A stretch of DNA of 11,044 nucleotides. Origin: an uncultured Planctomycetaceae bacterium. GTDB taxonomy: Bacteria > Planctomycetota > Planctomycetia > Planctomycetales > Planctomycetaceae. The translations under genes and the position numbers were made by a program. Of the stretch, positions 1 through 5,619 are shown in pieces. The stretch lies in assembly GCA_903898975.1 (NCBI GenBank), contig CAIUHT010001450.1, positions 1 to 11,044 on the forward strand, given 5' to 3'. Within the stretch, counting starts at the first letter, position 1, and each line of letters opens with the position of its first letter. The notes beneath the pieces were generated by a model that was given only the letters and a program-made list of their open reading frames with translations, searched no databases and had not been told where the DNA came from.

Positions 1-190
1 CCAGCACGCGCCACGTAGGGATATCCTCTGCTTTGGAGCCGACATCGATGTGCTTCGGAATGGTTTTCTGAATTCGGCGCACTGAATGGCTGCGGAGGAC
101 ATATGGCCGTCTGTCACTTTGCCCCGCAGGACGGAACTCCCCGCGATCGATTCCAGTGTCAGAGTCCCAACAGGTTGGGTTCGGTGCCAT
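1..190 (-). CDS. Possible partial gene of unknown function, 5' end only
   Basis: I do not recognise this product. An ATG at 190 on the minus strand has a GAGGA Shine-Dalgarno match (complement of 196-200) five bases upstream and opens a frame of 63 codons that reaches the left window edge without a stop. The last third uses ordinary GC-rich codons and gives a plausible soluble sequence (…IPKHIDVGSKAEDIPTWRVL). No domain, signal peptide or membrane segment is visible. Two rivals exist: another minus frame from an ATG at 282, with GGGAG eight bases upstream, is open for 94 codons but uses more rare codons (AGA, AGG, ATA, CTA, TTA); and a plus frame from position 2 to a TGA at 83-85 could be the end of a gene entering from the left. 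If the minus call is right, the gene is divergent from the cytochrome/FG-GAP gene. Confidence 0.3.
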   Translation of the reverse strand, partial: MAPNPTCWDSDTGIDRGEFRPAGQSDRRPYVLRSHSVRRIQKTIPKHIDVGSKAEDIPTWRVL

Positions 191-312
191 CGTCGTCCTC
201 GCACGCGTACCGCCCCGCCCAGAGCATTCAGCCCCGACTGGCCCATTGCGCTGTTGCCGCCTAAGATGGAGGAGAGTGGCATCCTTTCGACTCCCATTTC
301 GAGCGGACCCAA
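191..312. other. Intergenic region upstream of the cytochrome/FG-GAP gene
   Basis: About 120 bases lie between the possible minus-strand start at 190 and the plus-strand start at 313. I see no convincing -35/-10 pair, operator or hairpin. A GGAGGAGAG purine block at 269-277 resembles a Shine-Dalgarno sequence but lies about 35 bases from the ATG at 313, too far to serve it. If the rival minus frame starting at 282 is real, much of this stretch is coding instead. Confidence 0.3.
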
Positions 313-1947
313 ATGCGGACGATTCTGGCGCCCTTTAGAGCCCCCCTGAGACTGAGCCTGTATGCGCTAATATACTGCTGGGCCAGCCTCCGACCTGCAG
401 CCCCGCCAACGTCTCAGGCACAACCGCTTCAAAACCAGATTCCAAACAGCCGTTCCTCTCACCCACCCCCTTCCCCGGCTCGCAGACTCACCGCAGAAAG
501 CGACCCGGACGCTCAGCCGGGCTCCGATGGACTTGAGCGACAGGTCCGACACTTTTGTGCCGACTGCCACGCCCTGCCCGACCCTAGCGCATTTCCCAAA
601 TCGGCGTGGATGGATGAGGTTCGTCGTGGCTACCGCTTTTACACCAACTCGGGACGTACCGATCTGACCGTCCCGAAGCTGATCGAAGTGGTCGGCTACT
701 TCCGGGATCGCGCACCCGACCATATCGGCCTCCCCCGGGGTGCGGTGACTCAACCCCAGAGCCCTCCTCGCTTCGAACGGCAGGTCTTCGAGGCACGTGA
801 TCCTGAGGCCAAACCGGCAATCTCGTTTCTGGGCTGGGTTGACTGGGATCTTGGTAAACACCAGGTGCTGCTGTCTTGCGACATGCAGACCGGCGAAGTC
901 GGGCAGTGGCTGGGTCCGCAACACGCTGAACACTGGCACTCCTTGGCCAGATTGGACCACCCCGCTCACTTGGCACCGTGCGATCTCGACCGTGATGGCC
1001 AGCTCGACCTGATCGCCGCCGACCTTGGAACCTTCGCCCCCTCGGACAAACTCAAAGGGCGGGTCGTCTGGCTGCGGCGAACCGGCCTCGAGGCGTTCGA
1101 ACCGCAGACTCTCGCGGATGGCCTCGGCCGCGTCGCCGATGTCGAGCCCGGTGATTTTGACGGCGATGGGCTGATCGATCTCATTGTCGCCGAATTTGGA
1201 TGGCAGACAGCGGGACGCATTTTGCTGCTGAGACAGATCGCTGATGGGCCCGCCCGCCCCCGGTTTGAGCCACGTGAGATCGACCCGCGTCACGGCTCGA
1301 TTCATGTCGCCCCCTGCGACCTCGATGCTGACGGACGCCTCGACTTTATCGCCCTGATTAGCCAGGAACATGAGGTGGTGGAGGCGTTTCTCAATCGGGG
1401 GGCGGATGGTTTTGAACGGCGGACGTTGTTCGACGCCGGTGAGCCCTCGTGGGGTTCCAGCGGCGTTCAGGTGGTCGATCTCGATGGCGACGGCGACCAG
1501 GATGTCGTGTGCACCAACGGTGACACCTTCGACAGCTTTCACCTCAAGACATTCCATTCCGTTGCCTGGCTTGAGAACACCGGCCAGTTTCCCTTCAAGC
1601 GGCATGAACTGGCGAATCTACCCGGCGTGCACCGGGCGGTGTCGGGAGACTTGGATGGCGACGGAGACCTGGACATCGCTGCCTGTGCAATGATTCCAGG
1701 CCGCTTGGCCCGCCGTCACGCCGCGCTCACGTTTGATTCACTCATCTGGCTGGAGCAGACAGGCCCCCGCGAGTTCACCCGGCACACGCTCAAGCAAGGC
1801 TCACCAAATCATGCGGCTCTCACGCTCGGAGACTTCAACTCCGATGGGCTGCTCGATCTGGCAGTAGGGGAGTTTGCGGAAGTGAAGGGCGCCGGGGCGG
1901 TTGAGTTTTGGTGGAATCGCGGGCCTAATTCAGTGGAGCGTCGTTGA
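313..1947 (+). CDS. Exported cytochrome c / FG-GAP (VCBS) repeat protein
   Basis: The 544-residue product starts with a likely Sec signal peptide (basic start, hydrophobic stretch about residues 13-25, Ala/Pro-rich end near 36), then a low-complexity stretch to about 75. A single c-type heme motif, CADCH, sits at 82-86, with W99-M100 downstream; M100 is a candidate axial ligand. Six Asp-rich FG-GAP/VCBS calcium motifs follow, at about 224, 281, 336, 389, 446 and 507 (for example DLDGDGDLDI, DFDGDGLIDL), each followed by a hydrophobic strand. This fits an incomplete or seven-bladed beta-propeller with a degenerate blade near 171-190. It probably sits in the periplasm or on the surface, and heme attachment would need the cytochrome c maturation machinery. 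The role is unknown; electron transfer or binding a carbohydrate or protein are guesses. The start is the first ATG in frame but lacks a good Shine-Dalgarno match. The gene converges on the secretion operon. Confidence 0.85.
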   Translation: MRTILAPFRAPLRLSLYALIYCWASLRPAAPPTSQAQPLQNQIPNSRSSHPPPSPARRLTAESDPDAQPGSDGLERQVRHFCADCHALPDPSAFPKSAWMDEVRRGYRFYTNSGRTDLTVPKLIEVVGYFRDRAPDHIGLPRGAVTQPQSPPRFERQVFEARDPEAKPAISFLGWVDWDLGKHQVLLSCDMQTGEVGQWLGPQHAEHWHSLARLDHPAHLAPCDLDRDGQLDLIAADLGTFAPSDKLKGRVVWLRRTGLEAFEPQTLADGLGRVADVEPGDFDGDGLIDLIVAEFGWQTAGRILLLRQIADGPARPRFEPREIDPRHGSIHVAPCDLDADGRLDFIALISQEHEVVEAFLNRGADGFERRTLFDAGEPSWGSSGVQVVDLDGDGDQDVVCTNGDTFDSFHLKTFHSVAWLENTGQFPFKRHELANLPGVHRAVSGDLDGDGDLDIAACAMIPGRLARRHAALTFDSLIWLEQTGPREFTRHTLKQGSPNHAALTLGDFNSDGLLDLAVGEFAEVKGAGAVEFWWNRGPNSVERR

Positions 1948-2228
1948 GGGCTCGTGACGCGTCGCCGACTTTGCCTGATGAGGGGGCTTTCTCATCGGGA
2001 CAGTCGGCCGAAGAAGATCGAGCCGAATTAGATCTGACGGCGGGCCCATGCGAGCGTCGGCTATGTCTTACGTGAACAGCGATCTCGTCTCCGGAGATCT
2101 GGCGTGCAACAAATGCGCTTGCGACACTCCTGGAAAGGACCTTCGCCGAAGCGACTTTTTGTTGATCCCCATGCTCAACTCACCTGAATGACGCTTGGCC
2201 ACTCGTCTTCCAGTTGTTGCTGCCTGGG
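1948..2228. other. Convergent intergenic region, no recognised gene
   Basis: This stretch separates the 3' ends of the cytochrome/FG-GAP gene (+) and the gspM-like gene (-). It contains the strong stem-loop at 1974-1999, a weaker one at 2081-2099 (GATCTC/GAGATC around a 7-base loop, no T run), and a 4-bp tetraloop hairpin at 2143-2154 followed by C and five T on the plus strand, which may weakly terminate plus-strand transcription. A minus-strand ORF of 34 codons at 2068-2172 begins with ATG behind an AGGTGA match seven bases upstream and gives a short basic peptide (MGINKKSLRRRSF…). It has no recognisable motif, so I do not call it a gene. Confidence 0.5.
1974..1999. terminator. Strong stem-loop between convergent genes
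   Basis: CCTGATGAG at 1974-1982 pairs with CTCATCGGG at 1991-1999 (nine pairs, one a G-T wobble) around an 8-base loop. It begins 27 bases after the stop of the cytochrome/FG-GAP gene. No T run follows on either strand, so it is not a classical intrinsic terminator; it may protect or define 3' ends of either convergent transcript. Confidence 0.4.
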
Positions 2229-2315
2229 TTACTCGTCGGCCGGTGTCGCTGGAACCGGTTCTTGGAATGCGGAAGTCTTGGCGGCAGGTTCGCTGTCTGC
2301 GGGCTTCTTGGCGAC
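2229..2315 (-). other. In-frame coding-like extension past the gspM-like TGA stop
   Basis: Directly after the TGA at 2318-2316, the same frame continues for 28 codons to a TAA at 2231-2229. The encoded stretch (VAKKPADSEPAAK…PATPADE) has the Ala/Pro/Glu/Lys/Ser composition of the last ~50 residues before the stop, and KKPADSEPAA echoes EKPASDAPSAA just upstream (residues 357-367). About 64% of third positions are G or C. This suggests that the C-terminal tail once ran, or still runs, to the TAA. A nonsense mutation, a read error or stop-codon readthrough could all explain it; chance is possible because the stretch is short. Confidence 0.45.
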
Positions 2316-3452
2316 TCACTTGTCGTTCGGCAGTGTTTCTGTCGCCGATTCAACTGCCGCAGATGGAGCATCGCTGGCAGGTTTCTCTGACGACGTAGCG
2401 TCGCCCGTTGGTTCCTCGGGAGCGGAGGGACGCTCTGTCCCTGGTGACTCGGGATTGACCGGCTTGATCGCTACCGGGGGCGCCAACTTTTTCAACTGTG
2501 ACAGGTTCGCCCCCAGTTCCAACCGAAAGTTATCTTCACCAATACCTAGGGTCACGGCCCTGTCAGTCACCCTGGTAACCGTCCCCTCAAAACCGCCGGC
2601 CTTGAAGGGCTGTCCCGGCTTCAGAACAGTCTGCTGATTGCTCGTCCGGTCATACAGGAAGGCGTCTGGCTTGCCGTTTCGCACGACGGAACCAACGAAG
2701 TAGATGAACTCGGCGTTCGTCGGGGGGGGCGGCGGAGGAGGAGGGGCGGGGGGCGCTGTGGGAGGGGCCGGCGGTGGCTCGGGAGGACGTGGAGGGCCGT
2801 TGTAACCCCTGGCGAACAGATTCTTCTGTGCGATCTGATCAAACACCTCTTGCGGAGCAGTCTGTGCCTCGGGCAACGGCCCCGGCTCGCGGCCATCGAC
2901 CCACAGGGTGGTCCGCTTGGGAGACTGCAGTAGCGCGAGTGCCTGCACCTGCATCTCAATTCTAAGACTGGGGTTGGCCGTTTTCTGCTTCGTTTCGAGG
3001 CGTGAATTGGTAATCCGGACTAACAGGCCAGACTTCTGGAACTCATCCATCAGGGCAGTCACCTGGCCCAGATCCCCCTCTCCTTTGAGCACGCCATTGA
3101 CCGTGAAATAGGTGTTGCCTTTCTTCTGATTGTTGGCCGCCGGGCGCTCGACCACGACGTTCTTCAACTTGACCTGATCGGCAGCTTCCTGGAGCCAGTT
3201 TTGAAACACGTTGGCGGCGATCACTGGGTCGGGAGGGAGGCTCCGCTTGCCCAGCTCGGCGAGGTCCTTCACCGCCTTTCTCTGGCGACGGCGTAAGTTC
3301 TCCTTCTTTTCGATCGCCTGTTGCAGGTCGGTGATCTGGATCTGGCGATCTTCAACCGGCTGGAAGACGGTGCTATTCACAAGCGATGGGACCTGCCACG
3401 CCGCAAGGGCCAGCCCCAGCCCTCCCGCCAGCAGTTTTTCACGTGTATTCAT
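2316..3452 (-). CDS. gspM: T2SS GspM/PilO-like protein fused to a GspC/PilP-like domain
   Basis: The 378-residue product has a short cytoplasmic N-terminus, one membrane segment at about 7-25, a charged coiled-coil at 34-68, and a periplasmic alpha/beta domain at about 75-178 that fits the ferredoxin-like fold of GspM/PilO. Residues 200-215 (QEVFDQIAQKNLFARG) resemble the lead-in to GspC homology regions. A proline linker at 219-244 includes a run of eight prolines. Residues 247-315 look like a small beta-rich GspC/PilP domain (FVGSVV…DAFLYDR…LKPGQPF…VTRV…VTLGI). An Ala/Pro/Glu-rich tail ends at 378. GspM partners GspL in the inner-membrane platform; GspC/PilP domains contact the outer-membrane secretin, so this protein may do both jobs. 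The start at 3452 has AGGAG seven bases upstream and lies four bases after the gspL stop. An upstream in-frame start at 3578 would lie inside gspL and lacks support. The family call rests on architecture and position, since sequence conservation is low. Confidence 0.75.
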   Translation of the reverse strand: MNTREKLLAGGLGLALAAWQVPSLVNSTVFQPVEDRQIQITDLQQAIEKKENLRRRQRKAVKDLAELGKRSLPPDPVIAANVFQNWLQEAADQVKLKNVVVERPAANNQKKGNTYFTVNGVLKGEGDLGQVTALMDEFQKSGLLVRITNSRLETKQKTANPSLRIEMQVQALALLQSPKRTTLWVDGREPGPLPEAQTAPQEVFDQIAQKNLFARGYNGPPRPPEPPPAPPTAPPAPPPPPPPPTNAEFIYFVGSVVRNGKPDAFLYDRTSNQQTVLKPGQPFKAGGFEGTVTRVTDRAVTLGIGEDNFRLELGANLSQLKKLAPPVAIKPVNPESPGTERPSAPEEPTGDATSSEKPASDAPSAAVESATETLPNDK

Positions 3453-3456
3453 GAGA

Positions 3457-5322
3457 CTACTCCTGAGCGCTGCGGGGTGAGACCTGACTGGCGGCAGCTG
3501 GGGCCGGATCCCCTTCAGCCGCGGGCTGCGAGGTGGCAGACGGCTCTCGTTGCTCGACTGCGGGCTGAACGGTGGCATCGGCTCCGGATGTGGAAGCGGG
3601 GACCGATTCGGTCCGAAACACCTCGGCTGAATTCTCCCTTCCTGTAGATGGCTGCAATGAAGTCTTGGTCACTGGCTGGCGTTCGGGCCGCTTTAGGCTG
3701 GGCGTTCCCGACGTCCGACTTCCCGTCGTTTGTTCGCCTCCGGCGGCTCGGGACTGAGCAGTGCTTGACTGGGCGGGATTGGCCTGAGCAGTGTTGGACT
3801 CGGGTCGGATTCCACTATCGGGAATTCCCTTTCCCGAGGGAGACTTGGCCCCGGTAGCGGTCTTCGCCTCTTTTGAGGACGCGGCCAGCAGGATTTCCTG
3901 CCCATCAATTTTCCAAGGGTAATACGTATCGGCGTTCGACCGAGCTGCTTGATAGGGCATCACTCGGTAGCGGTCTGACGTGTGCAGCCCACTCGACAGC
4001 TCGCGGACATCTTTCTGCTCGCGGGCGTAGCCGTGAGCGACAATCTTGGGCAACTGATTGTTCGTATGGACCAATTGCAGCGATTCGAGATACAGCCGGT
4101 CGGTCGCCGGCATCCGGCCGGAAAGATCGGCGAGTTGCCGCAGCCAATCGACCCCCTCCCCCTGCCACTTCCGTACGAGAGCTACCGCCTCGTCGGTCGG
4201 GATCGATTTCTTGATCTCGGCCGCCAACTGCGAATCGCGAAGCCGCAGCGACTCAATCTCGGAATCGAGCGACCACAACCGCCAGGTTTGCCCCACCAGT
4301 AGACTGGCCGCCAGTGCTCCGGCGCCAACACCGGCCCACTTCAGCTGTTTCCCTCGATTATCGGGCTTGACTACCGTCTTCCGTGGTTCGAGGAAGTCGA
4401 TCTGCGGCACGCGGGGCGCAACCCGCGTGAGCAACAGCGCTAGGGGTCCCGCGAACTGAGACTGCAGCGGTTCATCGGGGAGAGTCAACGGTAGCTGCAA
4501 CTCGGTCGCCGTTGCAAATCTCAGTGCCTGGCATTCACACCCCAGCCTGCGCTCTAGCGCCGGGCCCAGAACCTGTTGGTCGGCCTCAGAAACCAGCATC
4601 CAGGCCCGGTCGAACTTCGCATCGGCCATCGCCGACCGCAGCGCGACAAGCGCACGGCTGACCTCAGGCACGATTGACTGAGGCTCCCCTCCCTCGTCTC
4701 CAGCCAAACGGGCCGCGTGCGAGAACAGCAACAGGCTGGCGCGAAAAGCGGAGATTTCCAACCGAGTCCCATGACGGCTGACCAGCAGGCTGATTCCCTC
4801 CCGAGCACCTGTCAGTTGCGACTCAGCGCGGGCAATCCACTCGGCGCAAAGGGCCGGGGAGAGTCCCGCAAACCGGAGCGTCGAACCTGCCGCAGCTACC
4901 TGAACGCGAATGGTTTCGAGGAGTGTCAACGGAGCCGTGGCGGCCAACACGTCACACCCGGGGATGTCCCCAAGCCGACGAAGCGGAAGGAAGTCGAGCG
5001 ACTGCTCATCGATGGCCACCGAGGACTTCGCCCCCACCTGGAAGCGAACCATCCCGGGAAGTTCCTCAGGAGGGGCTTCGGGAAGCTCGAGGCGTCGAAG
5101 GAAAGCGTCATCGCGGGGAATCGAGACCAATGTCTCTGCAGGAACCGCTACCTCCAGACGGTTCAATTCGCCTCGAAGCCAGTCGTTCGGAAGGAGGTCA
5201 CCTCCGGAGAACTTGCGCGGCAGGGTGAAGATCTGACGGACCGTCACCCGACCCCCATCGAATTCCGCGGCGACTCCGGCCACCTGATCGTGGTCCCATT
5301 CCAAGGCGAGCAAATCTGGCAT
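3457..5322 (-). CDS. gspL: T2SS inner-membrane protein GspL (PilM-PilN-type fusion)
   Basis: The 621-residue product has an N-terminal cytoplasmic actin-like (PilM/GspL) domain at about 1-305, beginning MPDLLALEWD. A PilN-like junction follows (IDFLEPRK, 308-314), then one membrane segment at about 329-347, a short coiled-coil at 350-373, and a periplasmic ferredoxin-like domain at about 374-480. This is the GspL layout: the cytoplasmic part binds the GspE ATPase and the periplasmic part pairs with GspM. Residues 481-621 form a Ser/Ala/Pro/Thr/Gln-rich tail, probably disordered and periplasmic, which makes the protein much longer than the roughly 400 residues usual for GspL. I chose ATG 5322, with GGGAG ten bases upstream, over an in-frame GTG at 5376 because the familiar N-terminal beta strand starts here. 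The gene follows an intrinsic terminator and a 297-base gap, so it may have its own promoter, and runs straight into the gspM-like gene. Confidence 0.88.
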   Translation of the reverse strand: MPDLLALEWDHDQVAGVAAEFDGGRVTVRQIFTLPRKFSGGDLLPNDWLRGELNRLEVAVPAETLVSIPRDDAFLRRLELPEAPPEELPGMVRFQVGAKSSVAIDEQSLDFLPLRRLGDIPGCDVLAATAPLTLLETIRVQVAAAGSTLRFAGLSPALCAEWIARAESQLTGAREGISLLVSRHGTRLEISAFRASLLLFSHAARLAGDEGGEPQSIVPEVSRALVALRSAMADAKFDRAWMLVSEADQQVLGPALERRLGCECQALRFATATELQLPLTLPDEPLQSQFAGPLALLLTRVAPRVPQIDFLEPRKTVVKPDNRGKQLKWAGVGAGALAASLLVGQTWRLWSLDSEIESLRLRDSQLAAEIKKSIPTDEAVALVRKWQGEGVDWLRQLADLSGRMPATDRLYLESLQLVHTNNQLPKIVAHGYAREQKDVRELSSGLHTSDRYRVMPYQAARSNADTYYPWKIDGQEILLAASSKEAKTATGAKSPSGKGIPDSGIRPESNTAQANPAQSSTAQSRAAGGEQTTGSRTSGTPSLKRPERQPVTKTSLQPSTGRENSAEVFRTESVPASTSGADATVQPAVEQREPSATSQPAAEGDPAPAAASQVSPRSAQE

Positions 5323-5394
5323 CGAACCGTCACTCCCGTAGCAAGTCACCCCGCCAGCCCAAACCGGCGAGAACACTCCGGCGTTTAGCCGGCG

Positions 5395-5439
5395 TCACCA
5401 GGGGCCCGTCACCGGACCGCCCTCAGTGGCAGTCACCAT
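5395..5439 (-). CDS. Possible 14-residue leader peptide upstream of gspL
   Basis: GAGGAG (complement of 5445-5450) lies five bases before an ATG at 5439, the best ribosome-binding signal in this gap. It opens 14 codons (MVTATEGGPVTGPW) ending in TGA at 5397-5395. The frame is the same as gspL, so without the TGA it would read on into the gspL start 117 bases downstream. It could be a translated leader that controls gspL, a remnant of a longer N-terminus, or a chance ORF. There is no run of a single regulatory amino acid as in classical attenuators. Confidence 0.3.
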   Translation of the reverse strand: MVTATEGGPVTGPW

Positions 5440-5485
5440 TTCAGCTCCTCACACCACCCCGTGGGGTTTTATCAGACCGGGTTTT

Positions 5486-5512
5486 GACATAGACTGATCG
5501 AGGCCCTGTCAA
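5486..5512 (-). promoter_or_regulatory. Candidate promoter for gspL-gspM
   Basis: A perfect TTGACA (complement of 5507-5512) on the minus strand lies between the gspK terminator and the gspL leader. The best -10 candidate is a poor TATGTC (complement of 5486-5491) at 15-base spacing. A second TTGACA on the plus strand at 5484-5489 makes a 6-base inverted repeat with a 17-base centre, which could instead be an operator. The location supports promoter function more than the -10 sequence does. Confidence 0.25.
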
Positions 5513-5553
5513 TTGTGCGGGTTGTACGGCTTCCAAGGCAATCACCCTCAGGT

Positions 5554-5581
5554 AAAAAAGTCCGGATTTCGCTACATCCGG
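5554..5581 (-). terminator. Intrinsic terminator after gspK
   Basis: Reading the minus strand, CCGGAT (5581-5576) pairs with ATCCGG (5567-5562) around an 8-base loop, then A, C and six T (5559-5554). It starts 38 bases after the gspK stop. The 6-bp GC-containing stem plus T run is a classical intrinsic terminator, probably of moderate strength. It separates gspG-K from gspL-M, either ending transcription or thinning it so that the pseudopilins exceed the platform proteins. Confidence 0.65.
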
Positions 5582-5619
5582 GCCATCAGTGGCGATGGTC
5601 GGGCGGTCCTTCCTGCCGC

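Noticed and set aside
86..349. An 87-codon plus-strand frame before the cytochrome/FG-GAP gene
   Set aside because: No ribosome site or motif, and it overlaps the start of the well-supported gene in another frame.
367..1605. A 412-codon open frame on the minus strand, opposite the cytochrome/FG-GAP gene
   Set aside because: The plus strand has a signal peptide, a heme motif and six regular Asp-rich repeats; the antisense frame is open only because of the GC-rich codon pattern and has no domain or ribosome site that I can see.
2188..2637. A 149-codon plus-strand frame rich in Ser/Gly/Ala
   Set aside because: It lies opposite the low-complexity tail of the gspM-like gene, whose codon bias produces this composition.
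4717..5388. A 223-codon plus-strand open frame opposite gspL
   Set aside because: It lies entirely antisense to a well-supported gspL, with erratic composition and no recognisable motif.
5455..5470. ACCCCGTGGGGTTTT on the plus strand as a terminator
   Set aside because: The stem leaves only a 2-4 base loop and there is no plus-strand gene before it to terminate.
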